Source: a virus. Taken from it: 24,272 nt of DNA. Shown piece after piece: positions 8,145-15,955 of the stretch. The position numbers were made by a program, and so were the translations under genes. The notes below the pieces were generated by a model. The model was not told the DNA's origin. It was given only the letters and a program-made list of their open reading frames with translations, and did not search any database. The first letter of the stretch is position 1. Each line of letters begins with the position of its first letter. The stretch lies in IMG/VR virus record IMGVR_UViG_3300006802_000554, positions 1-24,272 of that record. One strand, given 5' to 3'.

Positions 8145-8555
8145 ATGAGCATCCTGTCCACCGGCCTGGAGAAGCTCCAACACTTCGCCCTGGCCCCCAC
8201 TGCCGTCCGCACCACCAATCTCGACGGCACCGCTGTTGACCTCGCCGACTACGAAGGCGACATCGTGGTCATCCTGGACGTCGCCAACGGCGGCACCAGC
8301 ACCCTGGACGTCAAGATCCAGTCCTCCGACACCTCCGGCGGCACCTACAGCGACGTCACCACCGCCTTTTACCGGGGCGGCTCCGAAGTCGCCTCCGCCG
8401 CCGTCGCCTTCGTCCAAGCCAGCACCACTGCCTCCAAGCAGTACCTTGTCTTCCCCAAAGGCGCCGCCAAGCGCTGGATCAAGGCCGTCTCCACCACCAG
8501 CTCCTCTTCCCACACCTACAGCATCAACGCCGTAGGCACCAAGAAGTACGTCTGA
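8145..8555 (+). CDS. Probable head decoration or structural protein
   Basis: A 136-residue, beta-rich protein with many Thr, Ser and Val residues and no cysteine. The segments VDLADYEGDIVVILDVANGG (about 31-50) and TLDVKIQSSDTSGGTYSDVT (about 52-71) resemble small structural proteins encoded next to capsid genes in many siphoviruses, where they often decorate the shell. The gene lies directly behind the capsid ORF and the 79-residue protein, and before a strong terminator, fitting a product needed in high amounts with the capsid. Start is ATG at 8145, three bases after the preceding stop. The decoration role is inferred from position, size and composition. Confidence 0.55.
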   Translation: MSILSTGLEKLQHFALAPTAVRTTNLDGTAVDLADYEGDIVVILDVANGGTSTLDVKIQSSDTSGGTYSDVTTAFYRGGSEVASAAVAFVQASTTASKQYLVFPKGAAKRWIKAVSTTSSSSHTYSINAVGTKKYV

Positions 8556-8578
8556 GCTGGCACGCTCAATTGCCCCAC

Positions 8579-8609
8579 AACCCCAGGCCCACCACAGCCT
8601 GGGGTTTTT
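8579..8609 (+). terminator. Rho-independent terminator after the capsid genes
   Basis: A perfect 10-bp stem (AACCCCAGGC at 8579-8588 with GCCTGGGGTT at 8597-8606), an 8-base loop and a T run at 8605-8609. It lies between the probable decoration gene and the FII-like gene. It would end or reduce transcripts carrying the highly needed capsid genes; some read-through is needed for the tail genes unless another promoter exists. Confidence 0.88.
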
Positions 8610-8623
8610 CTCTAGGCCCACCC

Positions 8624-8899
8624 ATGAGCTTCACCGAAGACCTGAGCCTGTTCTTCGCTGACTTCGCGGTTCCCGTCACCGCTGGTCCGGTCTCCGGCCC
8701 CGGCATCCTTGACATGCCCACTGAAATCGTTGCAGACGGCACCGTCCTAACCACCGACTACCGCCTCACCGTCCTCACCTCCGATTTCGGCCACCTAGTC
8801 TACGGCGACACCATTCTCGTCGATAACACCACCTACACCGTCCGCGAACTTATGCAACTCGACGACGGTAAGCTGAGCGCAGTAATGCTAATGCGCTAA
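8624..8899 (+). CDS. Head-tail attachment protein (lambda gpFII-like)
   Basis: The 91-residue product resembles lambda FII family joiners: an acidic helical N-terminus (FTEDLSLFFADFAVPV), a strand-loop region (MPTEIVADGTVLTTDYRLTV), and a conserved-looking end in which a two-strand unit precedes YTVRELMQLDDGKLSAVML. FII proteins sit below gpW and provide the surface to which the tail docks. I place the start at ATG 8624; the frame is open back to 8570, but that upstream start would lie within the terminator. It is somewhat shorter than lambda FII (117). Position after the capsid genes and before the U-like gene supports the call. Confidence 0.75.
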   Translation: MSFTEDLSLFFADFAVPVTAGPVSGPGILDMPTEIVADGTVLTTDYRLTVLTSDFGHLVYGDTILVDNTTYTVRELMQLDDGKLSAVMLMR

Positions 8900-8932
8900 G
8901 CACAAGCACTAAACCTACGCACCTCCCCGCAC

Positions 8933-9355
8933 ATGCTTACCCGACGCGAAGAAATACTTAGCGCAATCACCACGCTCTTGGCTGGTACGACCAACGTCGG
9001 CACGCGCATCTACAGAAACCGCGTCGAACCCCTGAGCAAAGGAGAGACGCCCGCTCTGGTCGTCGAACCAGTAAAAGACGTGTGTGAGCAAAACACAAGC
9101 CTCCCTACACTCGACTGGACACTCCGCATCCGCATCGTTGTAATTACACGCGACTTAGTTGCTGATCGAGCTGCTGACCCCACCATCGCCTCGCTCCACA
9201 CCAAACTCATGGAGGATTTAAGTCTCGGCGGCCTAGCAATCGACGTCCAACCAGCTCAAGTAACATTTGACTTTGTAGAGGCTGACACTCCGGCTGGCGT
9301 CTTCTCCTGCGAATACGACATCCGCTACCGCACCTCCGTACTCTCGCTCGCCTAA
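8933..9355 (+). CDS. Tail terminator / minor tail protein U-like
   Basis: A 140-residue protein with an amphipathic N-terminal helix (TRREEILSAITTLLAG), a strand-turn region (RIYRNRVEPLSKGETPALVV), a long strand (DWTLRIRIVVITRDLV) and a C-terminal strand (GVFSCEYDIRYRTSV). This layout and size match the gpU/gpZ-type tail completion proteins, which cap the growing tail tube and bind the head joiner. Lambda gpU has 131 residues and gpZ 192, so U is the better match. No second gene is found that would supply both Z and U. Codon use is less C-rich than in the capsid genes. Start ATG at 8933 has no clear Shine-Dalgarno sequence. Confidence 0.7.
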   Translation: MLTRREEILSAITTLLAGTTNVGTRIYRNRVEPLSKGETPALVVEPVKDVCEQNTSLPTLDWTLRIRIVVITRDLVADRAADPTIASLHTKLMEDLSLGGLAIDVQPAQVTFDFVEADTPAGVFSCEYDIRYRTSVLSLA

Positions 9356-9359
9356 GCCC

Positions 9360-9641
9360 ATGGCACGCTCCACCTCCCAGCCTTCCACCCCCGACGACAC
9401 CGAAGCTCTGAACCTCGACGTCAATGACGGCGAAGCTCTACTCAGCGACGTCGATCTCCTCGATGCAGACGACTTCGAGCCGGCAGCGGAGCAAGTCGAG
9501 CCCGATAAGCCTACGGAGCCGCCAGCGTCTATCCTTGTAGATGAGTTCCACGGGCAGGGTGGCTCTTACATCCGCGATCCCGAAACAGGCGTCCGCACAC
9601 TGATCTCGCGCACGCTTCCCCCCACCCCACCTGAGAGGTAA
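9360..9641 (+). CDS. Small acidic phage protein of unknown function
   Basis: The 93 residues are strongly acidic in the first two thirds (many Asp and Glu between 10 and 55), followed by a short conserved-looking ending, GGSYIRDPETGVRTLISRT. Similar GG-S-Y-x-x-DP-x-TG endings occur in small proteins beside tail tube genes of other phages, but I know no established function. It starts four bases after the U-like stop, and its stop lies five bases before the tail tube gene. The high charge suggests a flexible assembly factor rather than an enzyme; this is inference. Confidence 0.6.
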   Translation: MARSTSQPSTPDDTEALNLDVNDGEALLSDVDLLDADDFEPAAEQVEPDKPTEPPASILVDEFHGQGGSYIRDPETGVRTLISRTLPPTPPER

Positions 9642-9646
9642 TCCCC

Positions 9647-10810
9647 ATGCCCCTTCTCCTCCGCAAAAGCCTCATCCTGATCAAGGCTGAGACCACCTAC
9701 GGCAGCGACATCACCCCCGCCGGCACCGACGCTGTGCTGGTCCGCGATCTCACCATTACTCCGCTGCAGAGTGACATCGTGAGCCGCGACCTGGTACGCC
9801 CCTATCTGGGCGCATCCGAGCAACTTCTGGCCAACACCCGCGTCCAGTGCCAGTTCACCGTCGAACTCGCCGGTTCCGGCACCGCTGGAACGGCCCCCCG
9901 CTTCGGCTCCGCCCTTGAGGCTTGCGGCATGGCCGGGACCGAGACGAATAGCGCCGTCACTGGCACTGCTCAGGCCGGATCATCCAACACGATTACCCTC
10001 GCCGCAGGCGCAAGCGCCACCGACGACGCCTACATCGGTCAGATCATCACGATCACCAGCGGCACCGGCAGCGGCCATGTCGGCATGATCACCGACTACG
10101 TTGGCTCCACCAAGGTTGCCACCGTCCGCGCCATCAGCACCACCTTCGTGCCTGGCGCCTCCAGCGGCTACAGCATCGGCGCCAACGTCTCCTACGCGCC
10201 CGTCTGCTCCAGCTTCACCAGCGTCACCATCTACTACAACGTGGACGGTCTGCTGCACAAGGTCACCGGCGCCCGTGGAACGGTCGTCCTCAACGGTGAA
10301 GTCGGCGCCATCCCGACCCTCCAGTTCACCATGACTGGCATCTACAACTCCCCCACCGACACTGCTGCTCCCGAAGCCACCTACACCAACCAAGCCACCC
10401 CACTCATCTTCAAGCAGGGCAACACCACCGCTTTCCAGCTCTACTCCTACTCCGCCTGCCTCCAGTCGGTCAGCATGGACGTCGGCAACAACATCGTCTA
10501 CCGCGAACTCGTCGGCTGCACTAAGCAAGTGCTGATCACGCAGCGGAACGTCACCGGCACTGTCGTCATCGAAGTTCCCACCATCGCACAAAAGGACTAC
10601 TTCACGGCCGCCATTACGGATGGAACGACCGGCAACTTCAGCTTCGCTCACGGCACCACCGCCGGCAATCGCGTCGGCCTGGTCCTCAGCACCGTGGACA
10701 TCGGCGACCCCTCCTACTCCGGTCAGGACGACATCGCCATGCTGAACCTGCCCTACACCGCCATCCCCACCACAGCCGGAAACGACGAATTCGTCCTAGT
10801 CTTCAGTTGA
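9647..10810 (+). CDS. Major tail tube protein (gpV role) with an inserted domain
   Basis: Stacked hexamers of this protein form the tail tube. The 387-residue sequence opens with KSLILIKAETTYGSDITP and has tube-like strands (VQCQFTVELAG near 66, VTIYYNVDGLLHKVTGARGT near 193, LQFTMTGIYN near 225). Position between tail terminator and chaperones is that of V. Residues about 102-180 (9950-10186) look like a guest domain: SSNTITLAAGASATDDAYIG, then ITSGTGSGHVGMITDY and TKVATV, a module seen in several unrelated phage virion proteins. A better Shine-Dalgarno than elsewhere (GAGAGG at 9633-9638) precedes the ATG, and a terminator follows the gene, both fitting high expression. Confidence 0.8.
   Translation: MPLLLRKSLILIKAETTYGSDITPAGTDAVLVRDLTITPLQSDIVSRDLVRPYLGASEQLLANTRVQCQFTVELAGSGTAGTAPRFGSALEACGMAGTETNSAVTGTAQAGSSNTITLAAGASATDDAYIGQIITITSGTGSGHVGMITDYVGSTKVATVRAISTTFVPGASSGYSIGANVSYAPVCSSFTSVTIYYNVDGLLHKVTGARGTVVLNGEVGAIPTLQFTMTGIYNSPTDTAAPEATYTNQATPLIFKQGNTTAFQLYSYSACLQSVSMDVGNNIVYRELVGCTKQVLITQRNVTGTVVIEVPTIAQKDYFTAAITDGTTGNFSFAHGTTAGNRVGLVLSTVDIGDPSYSGQDDIAMLNLPYTAIPTTAGNDEFVLVFS
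9950..10186 (+). other. Guest domain inserted in the tail tube protein
   Basis: This covers residues about 102-180 of the tail tube ORF. The segment is Gly/Ser/Thr/Ala-rich, reads as short beta strands, and contains the pattern SSNTITLAAGASATDDAYIG followed by GSGHVGMITDY. The flanks (FGSALEACGMAGTET before, VSYAPVCSSFTSVTIYY after) read as one continuous tube domain without it. It probably projects from the tail surface, as Ig-like insertions do in lambda gpV, though here it lies inside the chain rather than at the C-terminus. Confidence 0.5.
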
Positions 10811-10818
10811 GCACGCGC

Positions 10819-10839
10819 ACCAGCGCACCCAGCGCTGGT
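10819..10839. other. Hairpin just after the tail tube stop
   Basis: A perfect 8-bp inverted repeat (ACCAGCGC at 10819-10826, GCGCTGGT at 10832-10839) with a 5-base loop starts eight bases after the tail tube stop. It has no T run, so it is not a terminator by itself. It sits in front of the real terminator and could stabilise the 3' end of the tail tube mRNA. Confidence 0.6.
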
Positions 10840-10848
10840 CCGTACCAC

Positions 10849-10892
10849 GCCACTAAGCATCGCATTTTTCGCGCAATGCTTAGTGGCTTTTT
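10849..10892 (+). terminator. Rho-independent terminator after the tail tube gene
   Basis: A 12-bp stem (GCCACTAAGCAT at 10849-10860 with ATGCTTAGTGGC at 10876-10887), possibly extended inward by CGC/GCG, is followed by five T residues (10888-10892). It separates the abundant tail tube transcript from the chaperone and tape measure genes, which are needed in far lower amounts. Confidence 0.85.
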
Positions 10893-10929
10893 ACTGCTAA
10901 GCTAAGCCTGCAAAACCCCACACAAACTT

Positions 10930-11253
10930 ATGGCGTTCGTCCGTAAGACTATCAAGACGTTCAGCTGGCCCGTGCCGGTCGAGGAGCCCACGGACGGTGG
11001 AGCGTTCACCACCAGCACCTTCGATGCCACCTTCCGTCGCGTCGGTCGTGCCGAGTTCGCCCGCCTCAGCAACAAGGGCGACATGCCTCTCCTCAAGGCC
11101 ATCCTGACGGGCTGGGACGGCATCGACGACGAATCCGGCACTCCCATCCCCTTCACCCAGGAAACCATGAAGGAGTTTGCCGACGACCCCTACTGGATGC
11201 GGGCCGTCCTCAAGGCATACACCGCCACCTTCGACGGCTCAACGGGAAACTGA
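10930..11253 (+). CDS. Tail assembly chaperone (lambda gpG-like)
   Basis: The 107-residue product starts MAFVRKTIKTFSWPVPVEEP, has a central stretch VGRAEFARLSNKGDMPLLKA and the acidic end ETMKEFADDPYWMRAVLKAY, matching gpG-type chaperones in size and position. In lambda, gpG coats the tape measure protein and keeps it soluble before the tube polymerises. The reading frame ends in TGA directly after the slippery sequence at 11244-11250, so that most ribosomes make G while a fraction make G-T. The start ATG lies 38 bases after the terminator T run, without a clear ribosome site. Confidence 0.85.
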   Translation: MAFVRKTIKTFSWPVPVEEPTDGGAFTTSTFDATFRRVGRAEFARLSNKGDMPLLKAILTGWDGIDDESGTPIPFTQETMKEFADDPYWMRAVLKAYTATFDGSTGN

Positions 11254-11612
11254 AAGAGGCCGCCCGGTACTGGGCCGGAGGCAGCAAGCGCGTCGTCGAC
11301 ACCACCCAAGACGATGCCAAAGCCTTCGGCCTGAGCCTGCCGGCCCCCACCCAACCAGACGAATCCGAAGACTTCATCGTCTGGGACGAAAACTGGGACA
11401 TCGTAATGATGTTTCTCCGTATGCAGACCCAATGGACCGTAAGCATGGCCGGCTACGTCGGCCTTCGCTACGACGTCCTGCTCAGTCCGGGCGGCCTCTT
11501 CGACCTATACTGCACTGAGGACCGTCGATCCATGCTTGAGGGCCTACAGGTGATGGAATCCGCCGCCCTAAGCGTTTTCGCCGAGAAGCTGGAGGACAGT
11601 ACAAGTGGCTAA
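10930..11612 (+). CDS. G-T fusion chaperone made by programmed -1 frameshift
   Basis: The frame downstream of the G stop stays open from the slip site to TAA at 11610-11612. Tandem slippage at G_GGA_AAC gives 107 residues of G followed by 120 residues in the -1 frame, about 227 in all. The T part begins LKEAARYWAGGSKRVVD, has the acidic patch ESEDFIVWDENWD, and continues with a helical segment MMFLRMQTQWTVSMAGYVGL. In lambda the T part recruits the tail tube protein to the chaperone-coated tape measure. The T frame has no good start codon of its own near its 5' end, which supports frameshifting. The T end overlaps the tape measure start by eight bases. Confidence 0.85.
11244..11250 (+). other. 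Programmed -1 ribosomal frameshift slippery heptamer (GGGAAAC)
   Basis: The zero-frame codons are GGA AAC, preceded by a G, so the site has the X_XXY_YYZ form G_GGA_AAC and lies directly before the G stop TGA at 11251. Slippage by -1 re-pairs the tRNAs on GGG and AAA. Lambda uses GGGAAAG at the same place. The downstream sequence (about 11258-11285) is GC-rich and might fold, but no strong stem was identified. Confidence 0.88.
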
Positions 11613-14600
11613 GCAGGTACAGGATATTTTTATTCGCTTAGGCGTAGAAAATGGTGAAGCAATTACTGCTCTCCGTAGTTCATTCCGTGAACTCGGCAAA
11701 GTCGTTAGTCCTGTTAGCGCAAACCTAGACGACCTTCGCCAAAAAGTTCTCGACTTCGGTCAAACTAATGCTCGCTCTGAGCAACTAATTAGAGGTCAGA
11801 TTGCTGCCCTAAAAGGTCTTCAAGCCCAAGCCTCACTCACAGGCGATTTATACAAAACTTTAAATAAGGACATAGCGCAATTCCAATTGGAACTGCGGCA
11901 GGTAACTCAGAGCACACAAGGCTTGGCTGAAGCCCTGGTCCGTAACTTACGGGCCGGAACCACCCCCACCACAGTCAACACACTCAGCGAAGCACTAAGC
12001 CAACTTCGCCTTGAACTAAACAATGTTGATCAGTCTACTGCTGAAGGTTCTGCGCGATTTCGTCAATATAATAGTGACATTACGCAACTACAGCAGCAGC
12101 TCAATCGTTTAAGCAGTAGTTATAGAAACGTGGCTAATGCAGCCGTAGATGCTGCTGCGGCTCAGCGAACTACTACTCAAACTCGCAATCTTACTAATCT
12201 TTATCTACGCAATGCGGAAACTTTAGGCACTGCTCAAACACCTATAGTACCTAGCACACAATTTGCGCAGCCTATTGGTCCTAGGCTTCCTCCTGCTCAA
12301 GAAGTCTCAGTGCGCCAACAGGCAGAGGCACAATTAAAGCAAGCACAAGACCGTATGCTGCAACTTATGCAGCAGTACCAAATTGACCGCGTAGAACTAC
12401 AAAACAAATACAATCGCATTTCCTTAGAGGCCGACGAAGTAGCTTTCCAAAAGTCACTTAGGCAGCAGCGCCAAGGTTTTGAGACAGCCTTAGCTGACTT
12501 TGACCGCCGGCTCGAAGCAGCTGACCGCCGCCGCGCTAAAAAGCGCAAAGGCTTCACGGGCCTGGGAGCCGCGCAGACCGCTGGTGCGGTGATCTCAGGC
12601 GGCATCTTCGGCGGCCCCGAAGGCTTCCTCGGCGGCCTTGCCGGCGCAGCTGGCGGCTTCCTCGCTGGTGGTGGTCCGGCCGCCCTAGGTGGCGCTTTCG
12701 CAGGTTCTGCCATCGGCGCTCAGATTGGCGTATTCCGCCAAGCCATTGGAGAGACTGCTACCTACTCCGCCGAAATCGGAAAACTCCGCATTGCATTAGC
12801 CGGAGCTGTAAGCACAACGCAGGAGTATCAAACCGCTATAAATAATATTAGCAGAGCATCAAAAGATTTCAATATCCCCTTGGGTGACGCCACCCAACAA
12901 TTCACCAAACTATCCGCCGCAGTGCTTGGCTCGGGTGGAACGCTCCAGCAGGCTGACACTGCTTTCCGTGGCTTGTCCTCCGCCATCATCGCCACTGGCG
13001 GCAGCCAAGAAGACCTCAACGGCGCTCTACTTGCCGCGATCCAGGTCTACAGCAAAGGCAAAGTCACCGCCGAAGAACTGACCGGCCAAATCGGTGAGCG
13101 CCTTGCCGGCGCCTTCGCCAAATTCGCCGAATCGACCAACAAATCCACCAAGCAACTCAGCGAATCCCTCCGCAAAGGCGAAGTAACCATCGCTGACTTC
13201 AATAAATTCCTCAAGTTTCTCCAAGAAGACTACAAAAAAACTGCTGACGAAATCGCTAAATCCCCCGAACAAGCCGGCGCTCGCCTCAAGCTCGCGCTCG
13301 ACGACCTACGCCTTTCTGTAGGCACGTCTCTCCAACCCATCGGCGCGGATTTCCAGAATTTTGCTAGCACCGCAGTAACAGCACTTACAGCAATAATTAA
13401 CAAAATAAAAGAACTCACAGGCAATGCCGAGAGTCCTGTATTACAAGATTTACTTAGCGGAGAAACTACCAGAGCAGCACTTGAAGCTCGCGCTGCAGAG
13501 CTAAGACCTAAGGCGGGTACTAACCGTTTTGCTCAAGGTGCAGCTAGAGCCGCCTTGAGTGTGTTCCCAGTTGCCCCTCTTTTACCGCAAATCCTTCCTA
13601 GCATCTTTTCTACAGCAGAAAAGAAAGAATTAGACACAATAAACGCTGCTTTGTTAGCGCAGGAACGCATCTTAGATCGCTTGGGTAAAAGCCGGAAAGC
13701 TCAAGCCGACGCCGCCAACGCCGCTGCCGAAGCCGAGCGCAAGAAACTCCTCGAACAAGGAGGCAAAGCCTACCTACAGGCCGTCACGCAGCGCGAAGAG
13801 CAACTCTTTGATGCTCGCAAGCAGTACGAAGAGCAGATCGCCGAAATCCGCAAATCCGCAATCGAGCAAGCCCGTGACCTGGAACGCCAATTCACCGAAG
13901 ACCGCCTCCAAGCTGAACGCGAAGCCGCCGCTCAACTCCGAAACGTGGCGGCAGCACAGGAAGACATCGGTTTCTTACAACGCAAGATTGCCGGCGAAGA
14001 CCCTAATATTGTAGATTTTGAGCAAAAACTTGCAGAAATAAGGCGTAACAGCGAAGCTCGTCGTATCGAAGCAGAGCAGAAAGTTGCCGACACTGAGCGC
14101 AAACAAAAAGAATCCATCGCGGATTTCCAAAAGAAAACCGCAGAAGCCCTGAACAAGGCTAATGAAGCCTACGCTAAACGTATAGGTGAAATACAAGTAA
14201 ACTACGCTAAATCTATGGCCGCAATAATGGACGATGTTACAGGAAGAATAGCTAATCGTTTGACTATTGCTCAACGACTGCTTGACGTTATGACTAGATT
14301 GCAAGACGCACCATATCTAAGGCAAGCTGCAGGTTTCCCAAGCAATCCTGCCGATTACGGTAGAATGGGTAGAACTCCAGAAGAATCTCAGCGGTTATAT
14401 TTTGCTGCAGTCGATAATCTGAATATTATTACGGATAGGCTGCGGAAGGAGCAAGACCGACTTACTAAATTGCTTAATGCCTACGCCGCTCCCCGAGCAG
14501 GAGTGGGTGCTGTTCAACCCCCGACTACGGCTGCGCCTTCTTTTGCATTACCTTCTTCTTTAACTGCCGCAGCTCAAGGAGCTACCAGCGCCCGTCAAGC

Positions 14601-15606
14601 TGCCCAGAACGCCAGCGCACAAGCTATCAGTGCAGATGCAGCAAAACAACAACTAGAACTTATCGTCGGCTTTTACACAGACATAAGTGATAAAATAAAG
14701 CAAATAAACGACGACATTGACCTTCAGGCTTTAGCTTATAGGACAAATGTAAATCCTGAACTACTGAAGCAATTAAACACGCTTCAAGACACATATAACA
14801 TAAGAAGAAAAAATCTACAGACATTGCCTGTAATACCTGGATTTTCAGAGGAAAAGCGCGCTGAACTTTTGAACCAACTCGACGCTCAGTACAAGCGCCT
14901 TGTCGCAATAACCTTACAATACGAAAAACAAAAAGATCTGGTCAAGTACATCCAAGACGCTCGCATAGGCACCGGCTTCCAAGAAGGTATAAACCAATAC
15001 ATCGAGTCCATTGGCACACTCCGCAAAGCCACCTCCGACCTTGCTGTAAGCGGCATCAAAGGCATCGAAGACGCCATCTTCAGCTTGGTAACCACCGGCA
15101 CCGCTAATTTCAAGCAATTCGCCCTTGACATAATTCAGCAGACCACTAGGATAATTATTCAGCAGTTTATTCTGCGCAATATCCTTAGCGGCATAGGCGG
15201 CTTGTTCGGCGGCGGAGGTGGAGGTGGCGGTGGTGCGTACAACATTGGCTTGGCTTCCGCTTCAGCTAACGGCAATGTCTTCGCAAGCAACGGCATCCAA
15301 CCCTTCGCCATGGGCGGCATTGTTACGCAGCCCACGCTGTTCAAGTACGCCAACGGCGGCATCCCTGGTACGGGGCTTATGGGCGAGGCCGGTCCCGAAG
15401 CAATCGTCCCACTCCGCCGAGGACGCGACGGCCGCCTTGGCGTCGCCGGTGGCGGCGGCAACTACAACGTCACAGTCAACGTCGATGCCAAGGGCACCAA
15501 CGCCGAAGGCAATAGCAACAGAGGCGAACAACTCGGCCGCGTAATTTCCCAAGCCGTCCAAGCCGAACTAATTAAGCAGCGTCGGCCTGGCGGTCTACTC
15601 ACTTAA
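11605..15606 (+). CDS. Tail tape measure protein (lambda gpH family)
   Basis: Sets tail length and is ejected with the DNA. The 1333 residues hold an N-terminal coiled-coil-rich part (1-310, many Gln/Leu heptads), a long Gly/Ala hydrophobic stretch (about 313-375), the conserved N-terminal tape measure domain (about 380-575, with LSAAVLGSGG and ELTGQIGERLAGAFAKFAE), a charged coiled coil (about 695-880), and the lambda-type C-terminus (about 1150-1333, with GTANFKQFALDIIQQTTRII, a poly-Gly loop and GLMGEAGPEAIVPLRRG). By the usual rule of roughly 1.5 angstrom per residue the tail would be near 200 nm. The start is GTG at 11605, overlapping the G-T stop. Codon usage alternates between C-ending and AT-rich segments along the gene. 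Confidence 0.95.
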   Translation: MAKQVQDIFIRLGVENGEAITALRSSFRELGKVVSPVSANLDDLRQKVLDFGQTNARSEQLIRGQIAALKGLQAQASLTGDLYKTLNKDIAQFQLELRQVTQSTQGLAEALVRNLRAGTTPTTVNTLSEALSQLRLELNNVDQSTAEGSARFRQYNSDITQLQQQLNRLSSSYRNVANAAVDAAAAQRTTTQTRNLTNLYLRNAETLGTAQTPIVPSTQFAQPIGPRLPPAQEVSVRQQAEAQLKQAQDRMLQLMQQYQIDRVELQNKYNRISLEADEVAFQKSLRQQRQGFETALADFDRRLEAADRRRAKKRKGFTGLGAAQTAGAVISGGIFGGPEGFLGGLAGAAGGFLAGGGPAALGGAFAGSAIGAQIGVFRQAIGETATYSAEIGKLRIALAGAVSTTQEYQTAINNISRASKDFNIPLGDATQQFTKLSAAVLGSGGTLQQADTAFRGLSSAIIATGGSQEDLNGALLAAIQVYSKGKVTAEELTGQIGERLAGAFAKFAESTNKSTKQLSESLRKGEVTIADFNKFLKFLQEDYKKTADEIAKSPEQAGARLKLALDDLRLSVGTSLQPIGADFQNFASTAVTALTAIINKIKELTGNAESPVLQDLLSGETTRAALEARAAELRPKAGTNRFAQGAARAALSVFPVAPLLPQILPSIFSTAEKKELDTINAALLAQERILDRLGKSRKAQADAANAAAEAERKKLLEQGGKAYLQAVTQREEQLFDARKQYEEQIAEIRKSAIEQARDLERQFTEDRLQAEREAAAQLRNVAAAQEDIGFLQRKIAGEDPNIVDFEQKLAEIRRNSEARRIEAEQKVADTERKQKESIADFQKKTAEALNKANEAYAKRIGEIQVNYAKSMAAIMDDVTGRIANRLTIAQRLLDVMTRLQDAPYLRQAAGFPSNPADYGRMGRTPEESQRLYFAAVDNLNIITDRLRKEQDRLTKLLNAYAAPRAGVGAVQPPTTAAPSFALPSSLTAAAQGATSARQAAQNASAQAISADAAKQQLELIVGFYTDISDKIKQINDDIDLQALAYRTNVNPELLKQLNTLQDTYNIRRKNLQTLPVIPGFSEEKRAELLNQLDAQYKRLVAITLQYEKQKDLVKYIQDARIGTGFQEGINQYIESIGTLRKATSDLAVSGIKGIEDAIFSLVTTGTANFKQFALDIIQQTTRIIIQQFILRNILSGIGGLFGGGGGGGGGAYNIGLASASANGNVFASNGIQPFAMGGIVTQPTLFKYANGGIPGTGLMGEAGPEAIVPLRRGRDGRLGVAGGGGNYNVTVNVDAKGTNAEGNSNRGEQLGRVISQAVQAELIKQRRPGGLLT

Positions 15607-15619
15607 TCTCACACAGATC

Positions 15620-15955
15620 ATGGCGACGTTTTCCTACACCCCTAGCTTCTCGCTTTCCGAAAGCAGCCGCCCTCGCGTTCGCCGCTTCCAGGCCGGTGAT
15701 GGCTACGAACAACGTGTGCGCTTCGGCCTCCACACCGACCCCAAGGAATGGAGCCTGCAGTTCAACAACCGCACCGACACCGAACGCGACAACATCCTCA
15801 CCTTCTTCGAGACCCAAGCCGGTGTCACCTCCTTCGACTGGACACCCCCTCGCGGCACCGCCGGTAAGTACGTGTGCGACGAATGGAACCTCGAAATGGT
15901 AAGCTGTAATTTCAACAACATTACCGCCAAGTTTCGTCAGGTCTACGAAGCATGA
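15620..15955 (+). CDS. Minor tail protein M-like (tail tip)
   Basis: The 111 residues match lambda gpM (109) in length and style: TFSYTPSFSLSESSRPRVRR, then YEQRVRFGLHTDPKEWSLQF, then FDWTPPRGTAGKYVCDEW and the ending RQVYEA. gpM is one of the proteins of the tail tip, forming the ring that connects the tape-measure-bearing tip to the tail tube. The gene lies 13 bases after the tape measure and overlaps L by ATGA, so the two are likely translated together. Its position between H and L agrees with lambda order. Confidence 0.9.
   Translation: MATFSYTPSFSLSESSRPRVRRFQAGDGYEQRVRFGLHTDPKEWSLQFNNRTDTERDNILTFFETQAGVTSFDWTPPRGTAGKYVCDEWNLEMVSCNFNNITAKFRQVYEA

Noticed and set aside
8570-8623. Upstream extension of the FII-like gene
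   Set aside because: The extension would be translated across the perfect terminator stem at 8579-8606; ATG at 8624 gives a normal FII-like N-terminus.
11258-11285. Stimulatory stem-loop after the frameshift site
   Set aside because: GC-rich sequence allows only short, mismatched pairings by eye; not strong enough to list.
11406-11612. Independent small gene in the T frame
   Set aside because: The frame is open back to the slippery site and is best read as the -1 part of the G-T fusion; no ribosome site at 11406.
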